DNA of 64,000 nucleotides, taken from positions 48,655,550 to 48,719,549 of the forward strand of contig NC_030817.1 in assembly GCF_001704415.2 (NCBI RefSeq). Direction: 5' to 3'. The notes under the pieces were generated by a model. The model was not told the origin of the DNA, ran no database searches, and was given only the letters and a program-made list of their open reading frames with translations. Positions 11,801 to 23,400 of the stretch are shown here, one piece after another. How positions within the stretch are numbered: position 1 is the first letter of the stretch; every line of letters starts with the position of its first letter. Origin of the DNA: Capra hircus. Its lineage: Eukaryota; Chordata; Mammalia; Artiodactyla; Bovidae. The translations under genes and the position numbers were made by a program.

Positions 11801-13045
11801 ATTCAATTTTTTTTTTTTAAACCTGTCTTTCTTAAGATTCTAACTTAAGACCTAACTCTGTCTATTGCCCCCACCAATTCTATAACAGCATCCTGTTTAC
11901 TTAGGAAATCCTTGCTTGTCATAGTTTTCTATATTGGTTTTTTGGATAATTTTTTATCCAAAAAGACACTTATATAATAAAACATAAAGGTCCTAATCTT
12001 TCCTCCTGTCTTCAAGAGGCACTCCCCTACGCCTCTCTTAATCTTTTTAGTTGTTCTTCTCTACACAGTTCTCATGGATTTGGAAAGTGTCCTTCCCTGA
12101 CTGGTCAGTAAGCCCCCGATGCTTATTTCCAGACCACTAATGTGACTTGTGCCTCCATAGTTAAGGGGGTATGAACACTCTATGACTCCTTATAAAAGAT
12201 AGATACAGAAAATTTACTCAGGTAATATTTTATAGGAGAGTTTCTCTACAATGATAGGTTTTATTATATTTTTCCAACTAGATAATAAGCCTGTGGGTTT
12301 AAATTTATCGATGTTCAAAAATAATCTAAGAATGTAGTTGGATAAAACTCTTTCTGCACTTGCAGCAATACCCACTGCAGACAGAAGATGTAAACTGTTA
12401 TAGTGTTTTAAAGATAAAGACACCAGAAAGTATTCAACAAATTGAAAAGCAGGTTACTAGGGCAACCAAATAAGAGAAGAACTATTTAGTTATTCTTGGT
12501 ATACAGATGTCACAATCAGTTCAAAATTAAAGCAAGAAAAGAGACTCACAGTGCGCGACTTCTACAGAAATTAAATGTGACTTCTCTTATAGACAGTAAA
12601 TATGAACACAAAGACCACTGTTCCCTTTATTTAAATTTATATTACAATGAATATTAAAATTTTTTTAATCAAAAATTTTACTAAGTTCAATTGCATTTTC
12701 TAGTTTTAAAGAGAAAACAAATAGTTTTGCACAGATGTCCTTCCTCAGCTTTACTTTGACCTTTTTGTCAGTAAATTCCCATACATGTCTTAACTAGATT
12801 TTACTAGATTATGTGGTACAGAAGATCAAAAGGGGTTTTACTTAAAGCTTAAACTTAAAGTTTTTGACAAAAATCAAGTAATTCAGTTTAGGAAAATGGA
12901 ATTATGAACATGCTATTTGGGTTTTAAATTACAGTCTTTGCTCATGTTATTTTCTCTAAATATTTGAGTTTTCTGAAATTTTTTTAAAATGAAAGTATGC
13001 AAAATGTAGCTATACTTCCTTGAAAATATTTTTGTATCAAGTTGG
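11801..13045. other. Intron, nothing recognised
   Basis: AT-rich sequence without identifiable exon or repeat. Confidence 0.5.
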
Positions 13046-13047
13046 AT

Positions 13048-13166
13048 TCTTTTTTTTGGCTGTGCCATGCAGCTTAGGGGATCTTAGTTCCCCTACAGGG
13101 ACTGAACCAAGGCTATGACAGTGAAAGTATGGAGTTCTAACCGCTGGACCACCAGAGAACTCCCTA
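13048..13166 (-). repeat. CHR-type SINE, truncated
   Basis: The reverse complement reads 'gggagttctctggtggtcca' and then 'agatcccctaagctgcatgg'. It has the same family and orientation as the 11.7-kb copy. Confidence 0.83.
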
Positions 13167-13437
13167 AGTATTTTTTTTTTAGATAAATTGATGTTTGCAA
13201 TTTTTCAAAACACAGTATGACAAAATTACACACAGTATAAGATATAAAATACATATAAAGTAATGACATATTTCATTCTTCTAGTCTGATAAATATTAGG
13301 GAGAAGGGGTATGATCACTTTTCTATCTCTTTAGAATTTTTGTACTGTGCATATATAACTGTTTTTGATTTTTTGATGTGGACCATTTTTAAAGCCCTTA
13401 TTGAATTTGTTATAATATTACCTCTGTTTTATGTTTT

Positions 13438-13545
13438 GGTTTTTAGGCTGTGAGGCATGTGAGATCTTAGCTCCCTGATCAGGGGTCAAACCTGCACCCC
13501 CTGCATTGGTAGGCGAAGTCCTAACCACTAGATCACCAGAAATTA
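13438..13545 (-). repeat. CHR-type SINE, truncated
   Basis: The reverse complement includes 'ctggtgatctagtggttagg', 'gggtgcaggtttgacccctg' and 'gagctaagatctcacatgcc'. It lies about 150 bp downstream of the 62-bp C2 exon. Confidence 0.82.
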
Positions 13546-13698
13546 CTTTTTAATCAGAAACAGCTATAAAGCTTTAAAAAACTAATATTTAAAAGTAGCT
13601 TATTTACAAAGGTTTAAACTGATTTTCCAAAGGGGCTACTGTAAAGTATAATGATTTTTTAAAAAACCTTCATAAGCTATTATTTTATATTTACTGAC

Positions 13699-13760
13699 CT
13701 TCTTGGATGAAGAACAAAATCCTTAAAGGTATATGGTCTCTCCATTCTTGGATTTTCTGT
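13699..13760 (-). CDS. NEDD4: NEDD4 C2-domain exon (TENPRMERPYTF)
   Basis: This 62-bp exon encodes TENPRMERPYTFKDFVLHPR plus two bases of a serine codon completed by the next exon (AG|T). It continues the C2 domain. The acceptor is ATTCTAG and the donor AAG|GTCAGT, both good. Human NEDD4, as I recall it, has Leu where Met is found here. Intron phases on both sides match the neighbouring exons. Confidence 0.94.
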
Positions 13761-14284
13761 CTAGAATAAAACAGTGGGTTTTCAAGATATATCTATAACA
13801 ACAAAAATTTATACTTTTCAAGAATATTCATAAACTATGACTTAAGGCATAATTGAAGTTAGAAGTCAGAAAAAAAGTAGATTTAGCTTATTAAATGGTT
13901 ACAATTGGTGATTTGACAGTACTTTCACTTTCCTGCACTGTAGGAATTGCTCCTGGCAGCACAAGTCAGTATAAAACTATCTGAGCAGGTGTTTGTGAAG
14001 CCAAAAGGAGAGTAAAAGCAGAAAAACACTAGAGAATGGTTAGTGTGTTTGAGCCCCAAAAGAATATGGAGTATGTATTCAATAAAATGTTGGTGTGGTT
14101 AGACCACAGAGGCAATTCTAGGAGAACAAAAAAAGTAAGCAGCTTGGAAAATAAGACTGGATTAAATTCATTATTAAAAGTTTGCAATGTCTAAAGACTG
14201 TAGAGAGACAATAAACATCTGAAAAGATTGATCAAGAATTAGTACTTCTCTTTCTTACCAAGTTCAACAGCCCTTTGTTTTTAT

Positions 14285-14670
14285 TATTCTTTACTTCTCT
14301 GCTGCATTTGACATTGTTAAACTACCCATTACATCTAGAAACGCTTAAATTCTCATAACATCATTTCACTTGGTTCTTTTCTGTATTCTCTTGGTCTGTC
14401 TTCTTTTTCCTCTGACAGAAGCACACCAATGAACTTTCAGTGTTTAGGCTTCAGCGCTTTCATCCCCCTCATTTGGACAGCCCATCCTTCTCAGAGATTC
14501 TGCAGTTACCTCAGCAGTGATAACTCTCAATCCTTCCAGACTTTTTTCCCTACACAATTTATTTTTATACCTCTTCGGTTGCCTGCTTTAAGTTTCATTT
14601 TTCTTGTTTTTTACTGATTGCAATATGGCCAAAAATAAACTTACCATATCTTAAGAAAAAAAAAAAAAAG
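14285..14670 (+). repeat. Probable L2 LINE fragment with A-rich stretch
   Basis: Contains 'ctgctgcatttgacattgtt' and later pyrimidine-rich sequence similar to L2, then a run of A at 14655-14669. Low-grade similarity judged by eye. Confidence 0.4.
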
Positions 14671-15002
14671 GCTTTCCTCCTACTCTTTTTGCTTGAGATA
14701 CCACCCTTATCTCATTTTTTTCAACTTGAAGTCCTGGTCCAATAATATCATGTAATGAAACATCTGTTTTCTTCTGTTGCTATATGGTTGGTCCAGATTC
14801 AGTTTCATGCCCATGTTGTTGTAATTGATCAGTTTCTTTCTGTGAAACTAAGCTTTCCCCAGTCTAGTTTTCAGTAAAATATTTTCAAACTGATCTTCCT
14901 CAAAAAATGCTTTCATGATGTCAACCAACTTCAGGGGCTCTCTATTTCTGTCTTAAAAAAAAATCCAGGCTCTTGTCATACCTTCTAAGTTCACTTAGGC
15001 CT

Positions 15003-15170
15003 TTTTTTTAAAAATTAAAATTTTTATTTTGTATTGGAATATATCCAATTAACAATGTTGTGATACTTTCAGGTGCACAGCAAAGTGACCCAGCCGTACA
15101 TATAGTATTTTCAATCTCCCCCAAATTCCCCTCCCATCTCTATTTCTTACTGGGTTTCATATAAGGGAAT
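15003..15170 (-). repeat. L1 3' fragment
   Basis: Reads 'aattaacaatgttgtgata', then 'ttcaggtgcacagcaaagtg' and 'acccagccgtacatata', the reverse of a common L1 3' end. It lies about 180 bp downstream of the 51-bp C2 exon and its weak donor. Confidence 0.7.
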
Positions 15171-15347
15171 CTTAAAATTACAATGGAAAATTGAGATGTT
15201 TTCAGAAAATAAGAGGCTCAAGAATTAACAGCAGTATACACTTTACAAATCAAATATTTACATTTACTATATTGTGTATATGTTAAAGATTTATTAAAAT
15301 AAAAAGAATAAACATTAGAAAGTAAAATCATGCACATCTATACCAAC

Positions 15348-15398
15348 CGGTAATGGATAAAGAGGAACATCCACTTGACCTAGGAAATCATCTCTTGT
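15348..15398 (-). CDS. NEDD4: NEDD4 C2-domain exon (TRDDFLGQ)
   Basis: This 51-bp exon encodes 17 residues, TRDDFLGQVDVPLYPLP, the strand of the C2 domain just after the point where long and short isoforms converge. The C2 domain binds calcium and phospholipid and recruits NEDD4 to membranes. The acceptor is TTGGTAG, preceded by a T-rich tract. The donor is CCG|GTTGGT, which departs from the GTRAGT consensus at +3 and +4. Both ends are phase 0, so the exon can be skipped without a frameshift. The residues match NEDD4 as remembered, with no substitution noticed. Confidence 0.93.
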
Positions 15399-15559
15399 CT
15401 ACCAAAGAAAAAAGAAAAAAATAACATTAGTAATATGCTTGATCTTTCTGGAAAACTTTGATAGCTATTGTCATCATTCATAAAAATATATAGAAGTTTT
15501 TCTGTGTTTAACCCTATGAAATATTTACGAATAAATCAATGGAAAATTAAAGGTGATAT

Positions 15560-16730
15560 GGTACAACTTCTAATGGCAGAATAGACTAAATTACATTGAG
15601 CCTTCTGAAGATAATAACTATATACTCTGAAAATATATTAAACAACTATTTGAAAGCAACACAGAATGACCAAAAGCAAGCGGAAACTAGAAAGGAGTCA
15701 GTCCTTGAAAGAATGAACTGTACTAGGTAGGATTCCTGTTTATATGGCTTTTCACCTGGCAGTACTCCACAATTCATCTGAATGACTGGAGCTCAAAGAG
15801 AAATCCAAAATCTTATTCATTTGAGGAGTCTGAAAACTTATTTTAAAGTCAACAGTCTAACTGGAAAGTGAGGGGGACAACTCCCTTAAGGAAGAAGCCA
15901 TAAGTGTCCCTCCAGATCCATGTATAAACTACCCAAATTCCTAAAGGCTGAAAGGACTCAGCATAGATTTCATAGTTGATGTTTTCCTAGGGAAGCTAGC
16001 ATTTAGAATTCAGTTACCAACCTGCTACAACAAAAATCAGCTTTTCAGGGAAAGATGATCAAACTCAATGTCTTCATCATGTGCCACTTACACAGTCCTA
16101 TATACAATAAAAGTCACTAAGCATACTAAGAAATAGAAAAATAGGACTCAGAAGTAAAAGGTAATTAATAGAAATGGATGACAAGATAATCCAGGTCTTG
16201 GAACTGGCAGAAAGGAAAATTAAAGTAACTGTTACAGAGATGTTCAAGGACATAAAATGGAAAATAAGGTCATAATAAACAAATATATGGGGAATCTATA
16301 AAAGAAATGAAAAATATAAAATGAAATGGAAATTATAAAAGTGAGTTAAATATATAGCTTGAAATACATATATAACTAATAAATAGAATATAGGAATTGA
16401 AGATCAGTGGATCGGCTTAACATATGATTGAAAATGACTAGAGAAAAGTTCTGTTAACCTGAAGATACATCAATAGAATTTATATAATATAAAAAAAGAG
16501 GACTTGTGGTAAAATACCAAGCAGTGTAATATATATGGCAGTGAAGTTCTAGAAAGGAGAAGGGCGGAAGGGAAAGAGAAGAGAGAAAGAGAGAGACAGA
16601 GAAAGAAAATAAGGCAGAAAAATATTTTTAGAATAAAGTCACCAGCTTCCCCAAATATTAACATCTCACATAAAACCCTAGCACAATGATCAAAACTAGG
16701 CAAACCCTTTTTAGAGGAAATATTAACACT
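15560..16730 (+). repeat. HAL1/L1-like degenerate LINE
   Basis: Sequence such as 'ccaggtcttggaactggcag', 'agagatgttcaaggacata' and 'gaagatcagtggatcggctt' resembles the 5' part and ORF1 of old L1/HAL1 elements. Frames are broken throughout. Confidence 0.5.
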
Positions 16731-16849
16731 TCTGTTTATTCAATCTTTTATTCTTAAGCTTTTTTGATTGTAAAAAAAAAAAACCCTATATATATAAAAC
16801 AGACTGTAAATATCTGTCACTCATAATCTTAATCAATTCATGAATGGCA

Positions 16850-17060
16850 CTGGTGGTTAAGAACCAGTCTGGCAATGCAGGACACAGAAGAAATGCAGAT
16901 TTGATCCCTGGGCCGGGAAGAGCTCTTGGAGGAGGGCATGGCAACCCACTCAGTACTCTTGCCTGGAGAATTCCCTTGGACAGAGGAGATGGGTCAGGTT
17001 ATAGTCAATAGGGTTGCAAAGAGTTGGACACAACTGAAGTGACTTAGCACACACACAGGC
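16850..17060 (+). repeat. Bov-tA SINE
   Basis: tRNA-derived head ('cactggtggttaagaacca') followed by Bov-A body ('atggcaacccactcagtac', 'gttggacacaactgaagtg') and an 'acacacac' tail. Confidence 0.9.
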
Positions 17061-17164
17061 TTATGGAAACCTTGACCCTCTGACCCTAGTTCCTCCCCTT
17101 CCAATCTTAGTTCCCCAAGGGAACTAGGATTAACCGTTAAGTAACTGCTCTGAGACTTTCTTTC

Positions 17165-17719
17165 ATGTATCCATCTACATACTTAATTTTTTAAATTGAG
17201 GAATAATTGACATGCAACGTTATATGAGTTTCAGATGAATTAAGTACATTAAGTACAACTTAATGATTCAATATTTGTACATACTGCAAAATAATCAACA
17301 TTACAAAATTAGTTAACATTGGTCACCAAGCATAATTAAACACTTTTTTTCTTATGATGAGAACTTTTAAGATTTACTCTCAGCAAGTTTAAAATATGTG
17401 ATACAGTATTATTAGCTATAGTTACCATGCTGTACAGTAAGTGCTCAAGACTTATTTATTTTAAAACTGTGAGTCTGTATCTTTTGACTCCCTTCACCAA
17501 TTTACCCCACTCCTCATCCCCTGCCTCTGACAACCATCAATCTGTTCTGCATAAGCTTGGTTTTTGCTTGTTTTGTTTTTATATTCCACATATAGGTGAG
17601 AGCATACATTATCTGTCTTTCTCTGAGTTATTTCACTTTGCATAATGCCCTTGAGGTCCATCCATGGTGTTGCAAATGGCAATATTTAATTCTGTTTTTA
17701 TGGCTGAATAATATTCCAT

Positions 17720-17766
<47 letters not shown>

Positions 17767-18178
17767 TTTTGAATATGAGAGTGCATGTATCTTTTCAAGT
17801 TAGTATTTTTTCTCCTTTGGATAAATACCCCAAAATGGAATGGCTAAATCATATGGCAGTTCTAGTTTCAATTTTTTTAGAAATCTCCATACTGTGTTTC
17901 ATAGTAGCTGTACCAAATTTACATTCCTACCAACAGTGCATAAGGGTTCCTTATCTCTGCATCATTGGTAGCACTTGTTACTGTCTTTCTGAAAATAGGC
18001 ATTATGACATGTGTGAGATTATATATCTCACTATACTTTTGATTTGCATTTTCCTTATCAGTTATAATGAACATCTTTTCAGGTGTCTATTGGCCATCTG
18101 TATGTCTTCTTTGGAAAAACATCTATTTATATCCTTTGTCCATTTTTAAATTGGATTGTTTGCTTTTTGCTATTGAGT
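17165..18178 (-). repeat. L1 LINE 3' region, about 1 kb
   Basis: Reverse-oriented mammalian L1 3' sequence ('aattgaggaataattgacat', 'accatgctgtacagtaagt', 'gttgcaaatggcaatattt', 'taccaacagtgcataaggg'). Open frames here are not genes. It contains a GT microsatellite. Confidence 0.8.
17721..17764. repeat. (GT)22 microsatellite
   Basis: A perfect uninterrupted GT run of 44 bp inside the L1 fragment, likely polymorphic. Confidence 0.97.
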
Positions 18179-18194
18179 TTCATAAAAAAACCCA

Positions 18195-18515
18195 GGAATA
18201 ACATTAACTAATCTATAGATCTTACTCAAATTTCACAAACTATCTTACTAATCTTGGTCCAGGGTTCAATCTAGGATCATACATTTAATTGCCATGTCTC
18301 CTTAGTTTCTTAATCTGGAAAGTACCTCAGTCTCTTTGTTTTTCATAATCTTGACATTTTAAAAGAGTACTGGCTAATTATAGGATGTCCATCCATTTGG
18401 GTTTGTGTATTGTTTCTTCATGGCTGAATTTAGGTTATGCATTTTTTGGTAAGAATACTATAAAAATGCTGTTGGTACACTTCTCAATGCATCATATCAG
18501 CAGGAAAAAACCCTG
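18195..18515. repeat. Old mammalian interspersed repeat, family unsure
   Basis: Contains 'taattgccatgtctcctta', 'catttgggtttgtgtattg' and 'ctcaatgcatcatatcag', a familiar old mammalian repeat motif set. It could be L1-associated; the family is not assigned. Confidence 0.4.
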
Positions 18516-18529
18516 CATCTTACACATTA

Positions 18530-19345
18530 CGGACAGTTAAAGATGAGTAAATTTGAGGAAAGTTTACTGCAAGAAAAAGAAAGAGAGACCTAATCCAAAC
18601 AACAAGGAGCAAGAAGGGAGTCAAATGAATAACAATTAAGTCAGACTGCAGGAGAAATACTTAAGAAAAACTAATTAATGTTCCTGGAGATAAGAGACAA
18701 ACATCTAGCAAATAGGATACAAAGTTATGAAAAAAAAAAAAGCAATTAAAAAAAACAAGAAAAAACTCTTGGGAATTAAACATTACCTGAAATTAAATGT
18801 TTAAGATAGAGTTAAAGAAATTTCTCAGAAAGCAGAACTAAAACACCAAAGAAAAAGACTGCAGAATTCCCCAAGTAAGGAAATTACAGGATAAATTCTA
18901 AAAGTCAACTTCTAAGTAGCAGGCATTCCAGAAAGAAAAAAAATACAGGGAACGGATAATCAAAGAGGCATTTTAAGAAATTTTCCTTATACACAAGAAA
19001 ATGAAATTTGACAGAAGGCCTCACTGAGTATTAAGGAAAACGGTTAAAGAAAAGACCCATAGCAAGGCACATCACTGTGACATTTCAAAGCACCCGAGAT
19101 AAAGAAATTTCAAGAGCTTTGAGAGATACAAAACAGATCATACTCCAAACTGAAAGACAAGAAATAATGCTTTCAAAATTCTGAGAGAAAAAAAAAAGTA
19201 TCTTGCATAGAATTCTATACCCAGCCAAAATAACTTTTCCAATAATGAAAGCAGAATAAAGACACTGGTGTTCTAAGGTAATGGAAGATATATTTTGCCA
19301 AAATAAGGGAGTACAACGTGGTAAGGAAAGATGCAGAGGATTCAA
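18530..19345 (+). repeat. HAL1/L1-like degenerate LINE
   Basis: Contains 'gcatagaattctatacccag' followed by 'aatgaaagcagaataaagac', a typical ORF1-region motif of old L1 elements. The A-rich sequence before it resembles the 43.3-kb copy. Confidence 0.55.
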
Positions 19346-19374
19346 GACAGGAGAGAAGAAAAAAGAATCTCTAA

Positions 19375-19900
19375 CAGGGTTTAATGAGAATTAAATTATT
19401 TAATATACACAAAATACTTTGCATAATACATAGTATGCAGTAAGAGTTGGACTGAAGAAAGTTGAGTGCCGAAGAATTGATGCTTTTGAACTGTGGTGTT
19501 GGAGAAGACTCTTGAGAGTCCCTTGGACTGCAACGAGATCCAACCAGTCCATTCTAAAGGAGATCAGTCCTGGGTGTTCTTGAAGGAATGATGCTAAAGC
19601 TGAAACTCCAGTACTTTGGCCACCTCATGCAAAAAGCTGACTCATTGGAAAAGACTCTGATGCTGGGAGGGATTGGGGGCAGGAGAAGGGGACGACAGAG
19701 GATGAGATGGCTGGATGGCATCACTGACTCGATGGACGTGAGTTTGAGTGAATTCATGCCAGGGAGGCCTGGCGTGCTGCAATTCATGGGGTCGCAAAGA
19801 GTCGGACACGACTGAGTGACTGAACTGAACTGAACTGAAGAATTCAATAAATGTTAGCCGTTATATTTGAAATGCTAGATATTATAATGAAACCTCTGCT
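19375..19900 (-). repeat. MIR SINE split by a BovB insertion
   Basis: 'aatacatagtatgcagtaag' at the left and 'aattcaataaatgttagccg' at the right together form the usual end of a reverse-oriented MIR. The BovB tail lies between them. Confidence 0.55.
19447..19842 (+). repeat. BovB (RTE) LINE 3' end
   Basis: Encodes the end of BovB ORF2 in one frame (LKLQYFGHLMQ, RQRMRWLDGITDSM) and finishes in the repeat-type tail 'ctgaactgaactgaactgaa'. 5' truncated. The hairpin tail 'gtcggacacgactgagtgac' is shared with Bov-A SINEs. Confidence 0.92.
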
Positions 19901-20431
19901 CCCTTTACTATGGACCCGTCTTTGAACATTTCAAATAGATACATGCCATTAAAGGAGCATGACTGGAGAAGAAAGCCTAGCAAATTAGCTTAGTTTAGGG
20001 GCATATTCCTATTCTTGAACATGAACTGATGATAATTTTTGAAATGGACAAGTTGCCTTTAATGACACCCTTAAGGCTATGCTGTGGTATATTTCTTTTT
20101 TTGTTTTTATGGCAAGCAGATGTTATACCCCATAAATTTGATCTTTAAGAAGCTATGAATAACAAAGTAAAACACAACAAAATACAGTTAAATCTCAATC
20201 GAGATAACTGAGGGATAAAACATTTTGGTTAACTGAATTATCTAATTAACTTAGGTTTAGGCTTACCCAGGTAAAGAAACAAAACATTTTTGGTGGATTT
20301 AGTCTTACTGAATAGCCTGTCCACAGTAAACTGAATTCAGTGAGCATCTATCTGTTTGATGATTCATGATCTTTTAGTGCTTCAAAAACATTGATGTGGT
20401 CCCTTATCACTAAAGTAACACACATAGAGAA

Positions 20432-20782
20432 CAGGGTTTCTTAACTTGGGCACTATTGACAATATAAGCCAGATAAACTTTTTGTTGCTGTGGGATCTGT
20501 TCCATGCACTGAAGGATGTTTAGCAGCATCCTGAAATGGCAACCCACTCCAGTACTCTTGCCTAGAAAATTCCATGGATGGAAGAGCCTGGTGGGCTACA
20601 GTCCATGGGGTCACAAAGAGTCAGACACGACTGAGCGATTTCATGACATCACGAGGTTTCTACCAATTAGATGCCAGTAGCACTCCTCCATCAGTTGTGA
20701 TGACCAAAAATATCTCCTGGCATTGCCAAATGTCCTTTGGGTAGCAAAACTGTCCCTGGTTGAGAACCACTGCTATAAAACA
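20432..20782 (-). repeat. MER20 DNA transposon split by Bov-A
   Basis: Left part: 'gtttcttaacttgggcacta' to 'atgtttagcagcatcctg'. Right part: 'agatgccagtagcactcctc' to 'ggttgagaaccactgctat'. The joined parts match a nearly full-length MER20 (hAT-Charlie MITE) in reverse orientation. Confidence 0.8.
20533..20650 (+). repeat. Bov-A SINE monomer inserted in MER20
   Basis: 'aatggcaacccactccagta' to 'gtcagacacgactgagcga', a single Bov-A unit without the tRNA head. Confidence 0.88.
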
Positions 20783-20819
20783 GAATGTCTCAACCAATGA
20801 GCAAAAGACACCCCACTTT

Positions 20820-21575
20820 AAAAAACAATGGCTTTACTGAGATATAATTCACATCCTATACAATTCAACCACTTAAAGTTTGCAATCAATTTTAGAACAT
20901 TTTCATCACCCCCAAAAGAAAATCCATATCTATCAGCAGTCACACCCCATTTCCCTCTTTCTTTAGCTCCAGGCAACCACCAATCTATTTTATGTCTCTA
21001 TGGCTTTACCTATTCTGGACATTTCACATAAATGAAGTCCTATATATGAGGTTCTTTATGACTGGCTTCTTTAACTTACAAGAAATGTTTTCAAGGTTCA
21101 TTCATGTTGTAGCAAGTATCAGCACTTATTCCTTTTTTACTGCTAAATATTACATTATATGGATATATCATATTGTTTATCTGTTGATTAAATTTGGACT
21201 ATTCCCATTTTTTGGCAATTATAAATCAGACTGCTATGAATATTCTAGTACAAGTTTTAGGACTGACACATGATCTCATCTTTCTTGGGTATATTCTTAG
21301 GAGTAGAGTTTCTGAGTAATATGGTAACTCTTTAATCCTCTGAGGGACTGCCAGACTTTCCAAAGTGGTTGCACCTTCTGCATTCCCATCAGTACTGTAG
21401 GAGGGTTTTAATTTCTCTATATCCTTGCCAATACTTATTATTATCTATCTTTTTGATACAGACCTCCTAGTAGGTGTGAAGTGATATCTCATTAAGGTTT
21501 GTTTGCATTTCCTTGATGATCAATGATGCTGAGCACAGTTTCATGTGTTTATTGTGCTCCTTAGTTCTTAAAACC
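20820..21575 (-). repeat. L1 LINE 3' region
   Basis: Reverse L1 sequence ('ggctttactgagatataatt', 'ccaggcaaccaccaatctat', 'ggttcattcatgttgtagca', 'ctaggaggtctgtatc' on the other strand). Confidence 0.78.
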
Positions 21576-21579
21576 TCTT

Positions 21580-22870
21580 TCTTATTAGAAATCTTTCCTA
21601 GAGATTCAGTCTCCATTACAGAGGCAGTGCCTGGTCATTGTGGGACAGAAAGAAAACATCTTATCCCATATTCCTTTTTTCATTGGTTGCACTGTGTGGA
21701 TAAGAGCATAGAGCAAAAGATTCCACATCCTGAACCGTTCCCTGTCTCAAGTATTTCTCATATATAAAAATGCATTTTAGAAAGTTCTTGCAACAAATCT
21801 TCCTTCTTTAAAAGAGGTGATCTAAAATGAGCTTCCTAACATCTACTTAAAATGAAATGATCCCAAAGAACCATATTTCTAACCCTGGAAGAATGAACAC
21901 ATTTTCCAAACTAAAAATCAATGTGCATGGTCTGAGGCGATGGAGAATACAAAACTTGGAACTATCCTGGAAAGTCTGGGACATATGGTTACTATAAATA
22001 TAGGACAATTAGAGGTTCTTTTTCCATTTACAAAGAAAAAGCAATAGTTTAAAATTCATTCCTATGAAGGCAAGCCAGTCTGTGATGTTCATTAATGTTT
22101 CCCTAGCCAACCAATTGTTCCAAACTGAATACTCAAGCACTTCTTTGTACGAATTATTTCTTATATTGAACTGCATACAGCTCACTTCATAAAGCAAATT
22201 TGCGTTTGGTAAAACAGAAGTCATTGAAGAATGCCTGAAAATCTGAGAAAGAATTTAGAACAGCGGGTGATTTTAAACAACCGTCTAGGGTACAGTTTAG
22301 TCAGCAAAAAACACTTTTTCCAATATCTAAAGATACAAATTTTAATCTCTTAAAACTATTTTTGTAACATTAAAAGATAAAAATCCAAATTGCTATTTTT
22401 GAAAAATTTCAGTTAGAACTATATACATGGCTCTAAGTTTATCAAGACAAACTTATTAACTTTGATAAACCTGCATAGCGGCTGAATGCTCTGCTTTACA
22501 AGAACCCAACGTTATAAAAAAAGTCAGAATTTAAAAAACAGGTATGTTAAAGTGTCATAGCTTTGAAGAATACTTGGCTTTAAAAAATGTTTCTACTAAA
22601 TCTGAGTTACAGATAACTTCCCAGAGTAAATCTACTGTACAGAGCAAAATATTAAAGGAAGAATCACTTCCTTATAATCAGAGCCAAGCAACAGAGCCAA
22701 AGTTTTCTGCTGTAATATCCAACTTTTCATTTCAATCATACATTTTAATCACTAAAAATGAACTTTACACCTGGTCATTAAATATAACATAGTTTCAATT
22801 TTCAGACTTAGCTATCAGCAAGTCTATTATCAGCAATTTATAATAAAGATGATTTTTCAAGTTCATTCTA
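21580..22870. other. Intron, nothing recognised
   Basis: No repeat or exon could be assigned. Short open frames on both strands lack any family signature. Confidence 0.45.
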
Positions 22871-22871
22871 A

Positions 22872-23190
22872 AACAACACACACACACACAGGGTACAAAA
22901 TTAAAAGATAAAACTTCCTAGCCTCCACCCATCTAACTCTACACTCTGTCCACCCAGAGAAAATAGCTGTTATTTTTTGTGTTTGGTGTGTCTGAAACCA
23001 TTCAGAGTGATCTCTGATACACTCTAATGTATCTTAATTTTTTACTCTTCAATACCTCTAATGCCTTGTCCAATCTTGGTCCACAATGAGATATTTTACC
23101 TATTTGATGGGGATATAGTATATGCCAATGTATGGAATATTGGAATTTATTTAGCTAGTTCAGATATTTAGGTTGTTTCTGTCTTTTGCC
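22872..23190 (-). repeat. Old L1 fragment with short (CA)n
   Basis: A CA run at 22876-22889, then reverse L1-like sequence ('acacacagggtacaaaat', 'tggggatatagtatatgcc'). It is interrupted on the right by a Bov-tA SINE. Confidence 0.45.
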
Positions 23191-23191
23191 C

Positions 23192-23400
23192 AGGGCTTCC
23201 CAGGTGGCACAATGGTAAAGAATCCAACTGCCATTGCAAGAGATACAAGAGATGTGGGTTCAATCCCTGGGGCAGGAAGATCCCCTAGAATAGGAAATGG
23301 CAACTCACTCCCAGATTCTTGGCTGGAAAATTCCATGAACAGTGGAGCCTGGTGGAGTCCCAAAGAGTTGGACACAACTGAGCATCCACACACAAGCAAT
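23192..23400 (+). repeat. Bov-tA SINE
   Basis: Head 'gcttcccaggtggcacaatg', box B 'gggttcaatccctggggcag', Bov-A body and 'gttggacacaactgagcatc' end. Confidence 0.92.

Noticed and set aside
17718..18149. 143-codon open frame starting in the GT repeat
   Set aside because: It begins with a (VC)n run from the microsatellite and continues antisense through an L1 fragment.
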